Assembly (NCBI GenBank): GCA_900752195.1
Contig: CAADUJ010000020.1
Span: 62,001-126,000, forward strand
Source: an uncultured Negativicutes bacterium
Lineage (GTDB): Bacteria > Bacillota > Negativicutes > Veillonellales > Megasphaeraceae
Length of the DNA: 64,000 nt
Direction of reading: 5' to 3'
In this document: one piece after another, positions 43,919 through 53,035 of the stretch
Position numbering within the stretch: the first letter of the stretch is position 1
Layout of the letters: every line of letters starts with the position of its first letter
Position numbers and translations under genes: made by a program
The notes under the pieces: generated by a model
What the model saw: only the letters and a program-made list of their open reading frames with translations
Database searches by the model: none
What the model was told of the DNA's origin: nothing

Positions 43919-44212
43919 ATGTTCAATTTTGATTTACAGCTTTTCGCCCATAAAAAAGGGGTAGGCTCTACTCGTAACGGCCGTGATAGCGAATCTAAAC
44001 GTCTTGGTGTAAAATGCAATGACGGTACGATCGTGAAAGCCGGTAACATCATCGTTCGCCAGCGCGGCACGCACTTCCATCCTGGCAAAAACGTAGGCAT
44101 CGGTAAAGATGATACGCTCTTTGCTAAGGCTGCTGGTAAAGTTGCCATCGAACGTGCTGGTCGATATAACCGTCGTATCAGCGTATACCCGGTTGAACAG
44201 GCTGAAGCTTAA
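43919..44212 (+). CDS. rpmA: 50S ribosomal protein L27 with cleavable N-terminus
   Basis: Large-subunit protein reaching the peptidyl-transferase centre, 97 residues. The start at ATG 43919 after AGGAGGTGA gives MFNFDLQLFAHKKG, where Prp is expected to cut after Phe9 to expose the mature AHKKG end. The core KRLGVKCNDGTIVKAGNII is standard. The longer upstream frame overlaps prp and is not used. Confidence 0.97.
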   Translation: MFNFDLQLFAHKKGVGSTRNGRDSESKRLGVKCNDGTIVKAGNIIVRQRGTHFHPGKNVGIGKDDTLFAKAAGKVAIERAGRYNRRISVYPVEQAEA

Positions 44213-44228
44213 ACACACCGAACAGAGA

Positions 44229-44260
44229 TGTCCCTGCAGGAGTAACTGCAGGGATTTTTT
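44229..44260 (+). terminator. Terminator after rpmA
   Basis: TCCCTGCAG pairs with CTGCAGGGA around a 6-base loop, followed by TTTTTT. Confidence 0.93.
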
Positions 44261-44302
44261 CTGAATTCAATTTATTTACTATAGGAGATACATCAGATTA
44301 TC

Positions 44303-44929
44303 ATGGAACATCAACATCCTATGGCGCCTAAATCGACGTTTCTTTCAATACGTCAGTTGACAGTAGCCGGATTTTTGTCGGCTATTACCATCTTCCTCGG
44401 CATTACGGGCTATGGCTTCATTCCCTTAGTCATCATGAATGCCACGATTCTCCATATTCCGACTATTATCGGAAGCCTTACGAGCGGCAGACGGGTCGGC
44501 ATGATTGTCGGCTTTATGTTCGGTATCTTTTCCTTTGTCCGTTCTCTTCAGGCACCGAGCCTTCTCCTGCAGTTTGCTGTGCAATACAGTGTCGTCGCTG
44601 ATGCATTCATCTGTATCGTACCGCGAATCCTCATCGGTCTCATCGCCTATGAACTGTATTGCCATCTTCCTGGCAAAGAAGTCCTTCGCGTAGCTGTTAC
44701 AGCCGTTGTGACGACAATCCTTCACACCATCCTGTTCCTGGGTTCCTTTACGGCCATCGTTGGCGTCCCTTACGCACAGGCTCAGGGAATTGCCTTCATG
44801 AATGTCATCAATATCATGCTGGGCATTACCGTTGTCAACGGGATTCCTGAAGCTATCGTTTCAGGCCTTATCGTAACGCCTGTCGTCATGGCTTTACATC
44901 GGGCGGGACTGAAAGTCGACAACGTATAA
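44303..44929 (+). CDS. ECF transporter substrate-binding (S) component
   Basis: A 208-residue membrane protein with about six hydrophobic helices. The ECF S-component pattern is visible: a first helix with LTVAGFLSAITIFLGITGYG, then PLVIMNATILHIPTIIGSLTSGRRVGMIVGFMFGIFS. Such proteins capture vitamins or other small molecules and need the shared EcfA/A'/T module, which is not in this window. The substrate cannot be told. The spacing from AGGAG (44283-44287) to the ATG is long, 15 bases, so the start is a little uncertain. Confidence 0.8.
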   Translation: MEHQHPMAPKSTFLSIRQLTVAGFLSAITIFLGITGYGFIPLVIMNATILHIPTIIGSLTSGRRVGMIVGFMFGIFSFVRSLQAPSLLLQFAVQYSVVADAFICIVPRILIGLIAYELYCHLPGKEVLRVAVTAVVTTILHTILFLGSFTAIVGVPYAQAQGIAFMNVINIMLGITVVNGIPEAIVSGLIVTPVVMALHRAGLKVDNV

Positions 44930-44949
44930 GTATATATTCAATCATATTA

Positions 44950-44982
44950 AACAGGACTTTCGAAAGAGAGTCCTGTTTTTTG
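44950..44982 (+). terminator. Terminator after the ECF S component
   Basis: AACAGGACT.TC pairs with GA.AGTCCTGTT around a short GAAA loop, followed by TTTT. Confidence 0.88.
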
Positions 44983-45079
44983 TATGCAATGTAATATTGA
45001 TATTAATTATCATATTTAAATATACGACACACCTATGGTATAATAGGTTCAATGTACTACTATAAAAAGAGGTGTTAAT

Positions 45080-46051
45080 ATGAAAATTGCAGTGACGATT
45101 TCTCTTTCAGATGAACAGAAACGCTGGTTCGAAGAGGCTGCTCAAGGAGCGACACTGGCCTTTATCGACGAAGACAATCCAGCGGTTTCTATTGATGAAT
45201 TTACGGAGGTCCTGAAAGATGCCGATGCTATTGTAGGTAACATCCCTCCGGCTATGGTGTCGACCCTGACAAGCTTACAATGGCTTCAGGTCGGTAGTGC
45301 CGGTACAGGTTCTTACATGGCACCAGGTGTCCTTCCGGAACGGGTGGTCCTCACGAATGCGACAGGCGCTTATGGACTGGCTCTGTCAGAACACATGCTG
45401 GCCCAGCTTCTTTCTATGATGAAAAAGCTCTATACCTACTATGACCAGCAAAAAGAATGTTACTGGAAAGATGAAGGCGCCGTTACATCCATTTACGGAT
45501 CGACAGCCATCATTACGGGCTTTGGCGATATAGGTAAAGAATTTGGCAAGCGGTTGAAGGCTTTGGGGTGCCACGTCATCGGCATTCGCCGCCGTAGTCT
45601 CGAAGTGCCGCCAGAAGCGGATGAAATGGGACATCTCGAAGACCTTCCGGAACTCGTTAAACGCGCCGATATCGTCGCAAACTGCCTGCCCGATACGCCG
45701 GCAACACGCAATCTTTTTGGGAAGGACCTTTTTCAGCACATGAAGAAGGGCACGTGGTTTGTCAACGTCGGCCGCGGCAATAGTGTCGTTCAGGAAGATT
45801 TGATCGATGCTGTCGAAAAAGGTATCATTGCCGGTGCCAGCCTTGATGTAACAAGTCCGGAACCGCTACCACCAGATCATCCCATGTGGAAGGTGAAGAA
45901 CATCTTCATTACGCCGCATGTATCTGGTGGCTATCACCTGGCAGAAACGAAAAACCGCATCCTACGTATTGCCTGCCGGAATATACGAGCTTACATCGCT
46001 GGAAAACCGTTGGAAAACATCGTCGATAGAGAAACAGGCTATAAAAAATAA
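45080..46051 (+). CDS. D-2-hydroxyacid dehydrogenase family protein
   Basis: A 323-residue NAD-dependent oxidoreductase. The Rossmann loop is GFGDIGKEFGKRLKALGCHVIGI near residue 140. The catalytic Arg is in FVNVGRGNSVV, the Glu in the SPEPLPPDHPMW region, and the His in ITPHVSGGYH. The family reduces 2-oxoacids to D-2-hydroxyacids or acts on glyoxylate or phosphoglycerate; the substrate is not predictable here. It is a single gene with its own terminator. Confidence 0.88.
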   Translation: MKIAVTISLSDEQKRWFEEAAQGATLAFIDEDNPAVSIDEFTEVLKDADAIVGNIPPAMVSTLTSLQWLQVGSAGTGSYMAPGVLPERVVLTNATGAYGLALSEHMLAQLLSMMKKLYTYYDQQKECYWKDEGAVTSIYGSTAIITGFGDIGKEFGKRLKALGCHVIGIRRRSLEVPPEADEMGHLEDLPELVKRADIVANCLPDTPATRNLFGKDLFQHMKKGTWFVNVGRGNSVVQEDLIDAVEKGIIAGASLDVTSPEPLPPDHPMWKVKNIFITPHVSGGYHLAETKNRILRIACRNIRAYIAGKPLENIVDRETGYKK

Positions 46052-46059
46052 ATCGATCC

Positions 46060-46107
46060 AAGACCTTCAGGAGAAGAGAGAACATCTTTCTCAGGGAGGT
46101 CTTTTTT
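46060..46107 (+). terminator. Terminator after the hydroxyacid dehydrogenase
   Basis: AAGACCT pairs with AGGTCTT, enclosing an inner AGAAGA/TCTT.CT stem, and is followed by TTTT. Confidence 0.75.
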
Positions 46108-46182
46108 CTGCCCTTATTTGTGCAATAGGGCATTTCTATAAAAGCCATCTTTACAAACATATATGTAGACCGGTGGTCGTGA

Positions 46183-46859
46183 CCTGTCTATGCCTTTATT
46201 GGCACGTTTCTCATTCTCCTGTGCATCATGGGAGGCAGGAAAGGTATAAAGTCGGCAGCTTCGCTGATATTTACCTTCATCTTTTTCTTCTTTCCCTTGC
46301 TTCGGCGCGGCATGGCGCCAATCCTTGCAGGACTTTTGACGGCACTCATCCTATTAGCTGTAACGATAGGCCTCATCAGCGGCCTGAACAGGAAAGGGTT
46401 TGTCACGTTCCTTTCCACGTTCGGCGGCGTCGTCACATTGGGAATCGCAGTCCTTGTCTTTGGATGGATGACGAATCTTTCCGGCTATAATGTCGAAAAT
46501 ATTGAAAATCTCATGTTTGCCGCGCAAAATACGATGATTGATGTAGGTCAGCTCCTTTTGGCAGGCATCTTATTTACCAGCCTCGGAGCCGTCATGGACA
46601 TCGCTATGGACGTGACGAGCGCTTGCGCAGAATTGGTTACACATGCCGAACAGTTGACGAGAAAAGAACTCTTTTTGGCGGATCTTTCGGTATATAGGTC
46701 CTTGATTACGTCTATGACCTTCCATACTTGCAGCTCATCAACTCCGATTCCATTGGTATTGAAATCATGAAGGCCTTTTCCGGAAGCTACGGTGTCATAG
46801 TCACGGCTGCCTGCTGTCTTTCGGCGGCTCCTGACGGAGTAGTTCACACTCCAGGCTGA
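46183..46859 (+). pseudogene. Decayed YibE/F-family membrane protein gene
   Basis: The longest piece (ATG 46228 on) matches the YibE/F family: MGGRKG after a hydrophobic helix, then ISGLNRKGFVTFLSTFGGVVTLG and SLGAVMDIAMDVTSA. It is damaged at both ends. In-frame homologous sequence continues upstream (AFIGTFLILLCIMGG) but is cut by a TGA at 46180-46182, where a CGA arginine codon would fit. Near 46716 the homology jumps to another frame (LPYLQLINSDSIGIEIMKAFSGSYG), ending at TGA 46857, and the expected VGS-type segment between is missing. A short fragment from 46228 to 46770 could still be translated. Confidence 0.75.
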
Positions 46860-46969
46860 AAAGACGGCACATAAGTAATCAGCGTTGATTCCTTACACTA
46901 TTGTTTTTAGGGACAAAGGCAATGGACAAGAACCGAGTCGTCCGTGCATAAATCGACTTTCTGTGATAA

Positions 46970-46989
46970 GATGATATTGTAATATTATC
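46970..46989. promoter_or_regulatory. Inverted repeat upstream of the carB-like gene
   Basis: GATGATATT and AATATTATC form 9-base arms with one mismatch around GT, 41 bases before the start codon. It may be an operator or simply AT-rich promoter DNA. Confidence 0.3.
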
Positions 46990-47030
46990 ATAGTTCATGC
47001 ATTTCCTGCACATCTGAGGTGAAATACTCT

Positions 47031-50000
47031 ATGAGTAAACGAAAAGATATTCATAAAATTTTAGTTATTGGTTCCGGCCCATCTGTCATCGGCCAGAACG
47101 GAGAATATGACTATGTTGGTACAGAAGCCTGCAAAACCTTGCGGCATCTCGGCTATGAAGTCATTGTAGCGAATTCCAATCCGGCATCGATTATGACGAA
47201 TCCCAATCTAGCAGATCAGACGTACCTCGAACCGCTTAACGTCGAATGTTTGACCCGCATTATTGAGAAGGAACGTCCTGATGCCGTTTTGCCAAACCTT
47301 GGAGGGCAGAATGGCTTGAATCTGTGTGCCCTCTTATATAAACAGGGTGTCCTGAATCGCAATGGCGTTAAAATCCTGGGTACCCCAATAGGTGCCATCA
47401 CGAGCAGCGAAGACCGCATAGCTTTCAAAAAGACATTGACCGACCTGGGCATTGAAACGGTGCCCAGTGAAGCCTGCTACGGTATTGAAGAAGCTCGGGC
47501 CTGCGCGAACCGCATGGGCTATCCCGTCATCTTGCGTCCTGCCTATACCATGAGTGGTGCTGGCGGCGGTATCGTCTATAATGATGAAGAACTAGAACGC
47601 GTATTTACACGGGGACTTAAGGCAAGCCTTATCGGTCAGGTTCTGGTGGAACAATCTCTGCACGGCTGGCAGGAATTGGAACTGGAAGTCCTGCGGGATG
47701 AACAGAACCATATGATTATAGCTGGAGCCGTAGAAAACGTCGATCCTGTCGGCATTCATACAGGCGATTCCCTCTGTGTTCTCCCAATGCTGACTATTCC
47801 GCAAGATGTGCAAGATAGATTGCAACACATGGCGTATACCATTATGGAAGCCATGAAGGTGACGGGCAGCATGACGGTCCAATTTGCTTATGACCGCCAC
47901 ACGGACCGAATTATCGTGATCGAAGGTAACATGCGCTTGTCCCGGACATCGTCTCTCGTTGCAAAAGGAACGGGTTTATGTGTACCGTCTATAGCCGTAC
48001 AGCTGGCTCTTGGCGTGATGCTCGATGAACTGCCCTATGAAGGGGAAAAGACCTTGGTTGATTACGCGCCGGATATGGCCGATGTCGTCGTCAAACTGCC
48101 TCGGTGGTCTTTTAAACATCTCGGAAATACGCGCGATATTCTCGATACGCATATGCGCTCCCTAGGGGAAGTCATGGCCTTTGGCAAGGATTTTTCCGAA
48201 GCCTTTGTAAAAGCGACGGAAAGTTTGCATCTGCCATCGTTAGCTCAGCGAGCAGCAACGTACGACAAGGTTTCAGATACTGTGTGGAACGATCGCCTTG
48301 CTACGGCGTCACCAGAACGGTATGCCATGATTTATGCTGCCTTGTCTCAAGGCCTTACATCGGAAGCAGTGGCAGATGCAACGGATATCCATCCTTATTT
48401 CATAGAACGAATTCAATCCGTCGTAGCAAATGGCACTGACTTTGGCACGTCTCATTGGCATATGACACGCGTCTTTGGAGAAGACGAAACAGGATGCTTT
48501 TACAGCTCTTCTCAAGGCGAAGATGTGCCTGTACGTTCAGATGAACGCCAGAAAGTCGTTCTTATCGGCAGCGGTCCGAATCGCTTGGGAGAAAGCATCG
48601 AATTCGACTATGCCTGTGTCCAGGCGTCGAAAGCGCTCCAAAAAGAAGGCTTCTATACAGTTCTTATCAACTCCAATCCGGCAGCTGTCTCGACAGATTG
48701 TCACAGTGCCGATGCCGTATATATTGAACCGATTACGGCAGCTTCTATTCAGGCTGTTTGCCGCCGGGAAAACTCACGGTATGTCATCGTCCAATTCGGT
48801 GGCGAAAGTGCGCTGGCCTTGACGGCACAGCTCGAAGCGGCAGGTCTCACTGTTATCGGTACGTCTTCGATGACGCTGGGACAACTGGCAGATCGTACGG
48901 CCTTTATGGACACCATGAAGGGCCTGTCTATTCCGTCGCCGCAATCCATCGTCGCAACTACGGAAGAAGCCGTCCTTGAAAGCGCTGATTCCATTGGCTA
49001 TCCCATCATGGTACGACCGGTCCATATCAGGAGCGGCCAGTGGCGTGATGTCCTTTTTGATGCTCCATCGTTACGGCAATATCTGGCGGCAATCGAATCC
49101 GTCTCCGCCAATACACCTATCATGGTCCAGCAATTCCTCCGCAATGCCGTAGAATGTGAAGCCGATGTCGTCGGCAATGGAACGGACGTCTACATCCCGG
49201 CGTTCATGGAACACATTGAATTAGCCGGTATCCATTCTGGCGATAGTGCCTGCATCGTGCCGGGACGTCATATTACAGCCAGTCAGGAAAGTACGCTCCG
49301 TGACTATATCAGCACCATTGTGCGTCATTTCCACATCGTTGGTATGGTTAATATCCATTTTGCTATTGCTGACGATATGATATATGTCATGAGTCTCAAT
49401 CTCCGTGCGTCCCGGACGGTTCCTCTCGTCTCCAAGGTATGCGGAACAAACCTCATTGCTCTGGCAGCTCGCGTCTTATCAGGTGCCATGGGGAAAGAAG
49501 AACCGGATTTAAAAGCCCTGGAAACGCCGTCCTTGACCTATTGGGCCGTAAAAGAAGCTGTATTCCCGTTTTCTGTATTCCCAGAAGCGGATCCGGCATT
49601 AGGGCCAGAAATGCGTTCCACTGGGGAAGTCGTGGGACTGGCAAACTCAACAGGCGAAGCCTTCTTTAAAGCCGAAGAAGCTGCCGACGCGCTCTTGCCA
49701 CTCCATGGGTCAGTCATCATATCTGTCAGCGATGCTGACAAGCCGTATATAGCAGAACTGGCACAGAATCTGGCAGAAGATGATTTTACTCTTTACGCAA
49801 CGGATAAGACCTACGATCTTCTCCAGGCTGCGTTCATTCCCGTATCGAAGGTCAACAAGATAGGGGAACCGTCGCCAACGATTGAAGAACTCGTGTATAA
49901 CGGTGACATTCAGATGGTCATTAATACGCCGTCGTCAGGAAAAGGTTCTGCTCATGATGACGGTGCGCTCCGGAAAGCCGCCATTCGGGCAGGCATCCCG

Positions 50001-50108
50001 TACTTTACGACAATCGTAGCTGCCAAGGCTGCTGCTGAAGGAATCCATCGCATGATTACCCACGGCAGAAGCGATATTCATTCTCTTCAAGAATGGTATA
50101 AACAGTAA
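47031..50108 (+). CDS. Divergent carbamoyl-phosphate synthase large-chain-like protein
   Basis: A 1025-residue relative of CarB with two fused ATP-grasp halves. The N-half keeps ILVIGSGPSVIGQ, GGGIVYN, ENVDPVGIHTGDS and the metal ligands equivalent to E. coli Gln285, Glu299 and Asn301 (here Gln284, Glu298, Asn300). The C-half keeps MEHIELAGIHSGDSAC, but the Gln829 and Glu841 equivalents are His776 and Ser788, and the glycine-rich RPSYVLGGR loop reads RPVHIRSGQ. The linker or oligomerisation region is shorter than usual. No carA is adjacent. It may be a paralogue with a changed or partial reaction. The start at ATG 47031 follows TGAGGTGA. E. coli residue numbers are from memory; the 12- and 2-residue spacings agree. 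Confidence 0.8.
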   Translation: MSKRKDIHKILVIGSGPSVIGQNGEYDYVGTEACKTLRHLGYEVIVANSNPASIMTNPNLADQTYLEPLNVECLTRIIEKERPDAVLPNLGGQNGLNLCALLYKQGVLNRNGVKILGTPIGAITSSEDRIAFKKTLTDLGIETVPSEACYGIEEARACANRMGYPVILRPAYTMSGAGGGIVYNDEELERVFTRGLKASLIGQVLVEQSLHGWQELELEVLRDEQNHMIIAGAVENVDPVGIHTGDSLCVLPMLTIPQDVQDRLQHMAYTIMEAMKVTGSMTVQFAYDRHTDRIIVIEGNMRLSRTSSLVAKGTGLCVPSIAVQLALGVMLDELPYEGEKTLVDYAPDMADVVVKLPRWSFKHLGNTRDILDTHMRSLGEVMAFGKDFSEAFVKATESLHLPSLAQRAATYDKVSDTVWNDRLATASPERYAMIYAALSQGLTSEAVADATDIHPYFIERIQSVVANGTDFGTSHWHMTRVFGEDETGCFYSSSQGEDVPVRSDERQKVVLIGSGPNRLGESIEFDYACVQASKALQKEGFYTVLINSNPAAVSTDCHSADAVYIEPITAASIQAVCRRENSRYVIVQFGGESALALTAQLEAAGLTVIGTSSMTLGQLADRTAFMDTMKGLSIPSPQSIVATTEEAVLESADSIGYPIMVRPVHIRSGQWRDVLFDAPSLRQYLAAIESVSANTPIMVQQFLRNAVECEADVVGNGTDVYIPAFMEHIELAGIHSGDSACIVPGRHITASQESTLRDYISTIVRHFHIVGMVNIHFAIADDMIYVMSLNLRASRTVPLVSKVCGTNLIALAARVLSGAMGKEEPDLKALETPSLTYWAVKEAVFPFSVFPEADPALGPEMRSTGEVVGLANSTGEAFFKAEEAADALLPLHGSVIISVSDADKPYIAELAQNLAEDDFTLYATDKTYDLLQAAFIPVSKVNKIGEPSPTIEELVYNGDIQMVINTPSSGKGSAHDDGALRKAAIRAGIPYFTTIVAAKAAAEGIHRMITHGRSDIHSLQEWYKQ

Positions 50109-50168
50109 TGCAAAGGCCTGCAGGATACAATTCTTGCGGGCTTATGTATGAAATATAAGGTGATGACT

Positions 50169-51467
50169 ATGATACTGCAAAAAGAAAAAAGACTTACAGC
50201 TGCGCTCGATGCTATGATTGGCGATGAAGGTACGAAAGTACCAGGCCTTGGCGTCATTGTTTATCGTGAGGGAGCTCCCGTCTATCGTCACGTTGCAGGG
50301 GCTTCCTATATGCCAGAGGGAAAAAGAAATGCAGCCTCTGCCATTACTGAAAAGACGAGGTTTCGCGTTGCATCTGTATCAAAGATGTTTACAGCCTTTG
50401 CGATTATGCAGCTTGTCGAACAACATCGACTGTCTCTTGATAGTGACGTGTGCCGACTCCTGGACTTATCCATTCCTACTAAGACACAAGATGGGCCTAT
50501 TACGGTCGCGATGCTCCTCAGCCATACGTCATCGCTACGGGATGGTACTTTATATGCTATTCCGCCGACGTCATCTGTAAGGGATTTTTTTGATCCTTCC
50601 AGTCCCTATTATGAAGAGGGTGCACACATTGCTCCGGAAGAGGAGAAGCGAGGCGTCTACTTCCACTATGACAATATCAATTATGGCCTCTTAGGAACCC
50701 TTATCGAAGTCATCACAGGCGAGCGATTTGACCAGTATCAGCGCAACCATATTTTGCGTGACCTCGATATAGAAGGAGCGTATTCGGCGGGTTCCCTTTC
50801 CCCGGAAGGGTTTCGCAATCTCGGGTGTATCTATCAAAAATACGATGGAATGAAGTGGGACGAAAGAGGACCGTGGATTGCCCAGATTGATGACTATAAA
50901 GGCGTTCAGCCAGAGCCGAATCAACTCATTGTAGAAAATCCTGACCATAGGTATGCCGATGCGGTGTATGATGTAACAGACTATGTCATTGGCACGAACA
51001 GTACAATCTTTTCTCCCCAGGGAGGGCTGCGTATTTCCTATGAAGAACTAGGACATGTTTTGGATATGCTTCTTCACGACGGTATCTATAAGGGAATACA
51101 AGTCCTGTCCAAAGAATCGCTTCGCGCCATGATGACACCATACTGGCGCTATGATGCGGAACGGAATAATGGCAGCACCTATGGAGGTACCATTGAAGCC
51201 TATGGCCTCGGGATGTATCCTCTCATAGGAACTGGCACATCCCGACCGTGTCGTCGCCATAACATTACACTCTGGGGGCATACAGGAGAAGCGTATGGTC
51301 TCCTTTCGGGTCTTTTCGTCGTAGCAGGGCGAAAAGATGGGTTCCTGTACATGATGAATGGAGAAGCCATCCCGGAAGGCTCCGAAGCGAGCAGAGGACA
51401 ATTCAGTAACAATTACATATGGGAGGAACGCATTCTCGACGCCATCTGTTCCTACCTGTATGAGTAG
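50169..51467 (+). CDS. Serine hydrolase of the class C beta-lactamase/PBP family
   Basis: A 432-residue protein with the three catalytic motifs: SxxK in RVASVSKMFTAF near residue 75, YxN in FHYDNINYGLLG, and HTG in LWGHTGEAYGL near residue 370. These enzymes include esterases, D-aminopeptidases and penicillin-binding proteins. There is no signal peptide, so it is probably cytoplasmic and more likely an esterase or peptidase than a lactamase. ATG 50169 fits AAGGTGA upstream better than ATG 50148. Confidence 0.82.
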   Translation: MILQKEKRLTAALDAMIGDEGTKVPGLGVIVYREGAPVYRHVAGASYMPEGKRNAASAITEKTRFRVASVSKMFTAFAIMQLVEQHRLSLDSDVCRLLDLSIPTKTQDGPITVAMLLSHTSSLRDGTLYAIPPTSSVRDFFDPSSPYYEEGAHIAPEEEKRGVYFHYDNINYGLLGTLIEVITGERFDQYQRNHILRDLDIEGAYSAGSLSPEGFRNLGCIYQKYDGMKWDERGPWIAQIDDYKGVQPEPNQLIVENPDHRYADAVYDVTDYVIGTNSTIFSPQGGLRISYEELGHVLDMLLHDGIYKGIQVLSKESLRAMMTPYWRYDAERNNGSTYGGTIEAYGLGMYPLIGTGTSRPCRRHNITLWGHTGEAYGLLSGLFVVAGRKDGFLYMMNGEAIPEGSEASRGQFSNNYIWEERILDAICSYLYE

Positions 51468-51481
51468 TACACAATGTAAAA

Positions 51482-51512
51482 AAAACTGGCCCTTATATAG
51501 AAGGGTCAGTTT
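51482..51512. terminator. Convergent terminator between serine hydrolase and yigZ-type gene
   Basis: AAACTGgCCCTT pairs with AAGGGtCAGTTT; A and T runs flank both sides, so it can serve both strands. Confidence 0.75.
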
Positions 51513-52158
51513 CAGTTTCCTTGGAGCGGATAATGGGAATGACGGATGTGCCCAGCTCTTCCAGTTCAGCTTTTCCATTTGTACTGTTCGTCACGTCCTT
51601 GGTAAACTGTGAGACCTTATCTTCAGGAACCTGCAACGTAAACGTCACGGTATCTGAAAAAGCTCGGTCTTTTACAATAGCATCTACATCTGGTGCAAGG
51701 CGCTCTAATACACTGACAAAAGGATACCCAATACGGACGGCGAGGGTCACATAGGGAAGATACTCTGCAATATCGGCATGGGAGAGACCGACAGTCACAC
51801 TGTGGCTATAGGCACGGATCAGGCCGCTGGCCCCAAGCTTGATGCCACCAAAATAACGAGTGACGACTACTACTGTATTCGTCAAGCCCTGCTTTTTTAG
51901 TGTCTCTAACATAGGTCGACCGGCCGTACCAGAAGGCTCGCCATCATCACTCGATTTCTGGATCATGCCGTTGTTGCCGATGCAATAGGCGGAACAATTA
52001 TGATTTGCATCCCAATACTGTTTTTTCAGGGCTTCAATATAGGCTGTCGCCTCATCTTCACGGCGGACTTCTTTCAAATGGACGAGAAAACGAGATTTTT
52101 TGATTACATATTCGCCTTCAGCGCTGCCGTAGACACACGTAATATGTGGAGCCGTCAT
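51493..52158 (-). CDS. YigZ/IMPACT family protein (UPF0029)
   Basis: A 221-residue protein with the IMPACT N-terminal domain: KKSRFLVHL near residue 21, DANHNCSAYCIG, the DDGEPSGTAGRPML motif, and VVTRYFGGIKLGASGLIRAY. A DUF1949 C-terminal domain follows. Family members bind nucleic acid or ribosomes and are linked to translation regulation; the bacterial role is not settled. ATG 52158 (minus strand) follows AGGAGG; the frame runs further upstream into the tRNA terminator without a start site. Confidence 0.92.
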   Translation of the reverse strand: MTAPHITCVYGSAEGEYVIKKSRFLVHLKEVRREDEATAYIEALKKQYWDANHNCSAYCIGNNGMIQKSSDDGEPSGTAGRPMLETLKKQGLTNTVVVVTRYFGGIKLGASGLIRAYSHSVTVGLSHADIAEYLPYVTLAVRIGYPFVSVLERLAPDVDAIVKDRAFSDTVTFTLQVPEDKVSQFTKDVTNSTNGKAELEELGTSVIPIIRSKETETDPSI

Positions 52159-52174
52159 GACGCACCTCCTAAAA

Positions 52175-52201
52175 GAAAAAACCGCCGAATCATCGGCGGT
52201 T
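52175..52201 (-). terminator. Terminator after tRNA-Val
   Basis: On the minus strand ACCGCCGA pairs with TCGGCGGT around TGAT or ATGATT, followed by TTTTTT. It separates the tRNA transcript from the yigZ-type gene. Confidence 0.85.
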
Positions 52202-52208
52202 CTAATTT

Positions 52209-52285
52209 TGGTGGGAATAGTTGAATTCGAATCAACGACCTTCACGATGTCAACGTGACGCTCTAACCAACTGAGCTATACCCCC
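52209..52285 (-). tRNA. tRNA-Val (anticodon GAC)
   Basis: A complete 77-base cloverleaf with encoded CCA. The acceptor is GGGGGTA/TATTCCC (two G-U pairs), the D-stem GCTC/GAGC, the anticodon stem TCACG/CGTGA with loop TTGACAT, and the T-stem GTTGA/TCAAC with loop TTCGAAT. Anticodon GAC reads GUC and GUU valine codons. Confidence 0.95.
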
Positions 52286-52298
52286 ATGACACTTGCAT

Positions 52299-52327
52299 AG
52301 TATACCGAAAAAACACAGGCTTGTCAA
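52299..52327 (-). promoter_or_regulatory. Promoter of tRNA-Val
   Basis: On the minus strand TTGACA (52322-52327) and TATACT (52299-52304) with a 17-base spacer, 13 bases before the tRNA 5' end. The plus-strand stretch from 52328 to 52620 shows no gene I can support. Confidence 0.9.
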
Positions 52328-52626
52328 GGGGAACCGGACGGCTTGTTGTTATCCCGTGTCTATAGCAGATTATTCGCGCCACGGTCGACTTTAATCTCCC
52401 GTGCAAGGGATAAGACTGGCTGGCGTACCAAACACTACTCATACAGGGATTTACGCGTGTTTCATATATGCCGCTTTTTGAAGGAAGTCTTAGCCAAGCG
52501 TCATCGCCTTAACCGCTGCAAAAAAATCGGCGCTCCACATCCATTTTCGATAAGGATCCTCACTTATGCAGCAAAATATGATACAATACATGGAGAAACA
52601 AATAATGACGGAAAGTAGGCAATAGA

Positions 52627-53025
52627 ATGAAACAGTTAGAAGTGGTGGCAGCGATTTTGACGTATCATGGTAAAATCCTGTGTATGGAACGGGGGAAAGG
52701 AACGTATTCGTATGTTAGTTATAAATACGAATTTCCTGGCGGTAAAATCGAACCGGGTGAAGCACGCCACGAAGCGATTGAACGGGAACTGCGGGAAGAG
52801 ATGGATGTCGATGTGACAGTAAAGGAATCAGATCTTTTCATGACTGTCCAGCACGACTATCCCGATTTTTCCATTACTATGCATGCTTTTTTATGCCCTT
52901 TGTCATCGCCGGAGTTTGTCCGCAAAGAACATGTTGATGCAAAATGGCTGGCACCTCATGAGCTCGATACGGTAGAATGGGCGCCTGCAGATATACCTAT
53001 TATGGAAAAACTGAAACAGATGTAG
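52627..53025 (+). CDS. NUDIX hydrolase, MutT-like
   Basis: A 132-residue nucleoside-triphosphate pyrophosphohydrolase-like protein. The Nudix box is GGKIEPGEARHEAIERELREEMDV; split, it reads GGKIEPGE and RELREEMD, with Asp in place of the usual final Gly. The N-terminal VVAAILTYHGKILCMERG and the tight length resemble MutT enzymes that clean 8-oxo-dGTP. It ends 10 bases before the PLD-helicase gene, so the two are very likely co-transcribed. TATGAT/TACAAT-type -10 sequences lie near 52575. Confidence 0.9.
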   Translation: MKQLEVVAAILTYHGKILCMERGKGTYSYVSYKYEFPGGKIEPGEARHEAIERELREEMDVDVTVKESDLFMTVQHDYPDFSITMHAFLCPLSSPEFVRKEHVDAKWLAPHELDTVEWAPADIPIMEKLKQM

Positions 53026-53035
53026 GTGACGTCCT

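Noticed and set aside
52343..52618. 91-residue open frame upstream of the NUDIX gene
   Set aside because: No ribosome-binding site, basic random-looking composition, and it covers the region expected to hold the NUDIX promoter.
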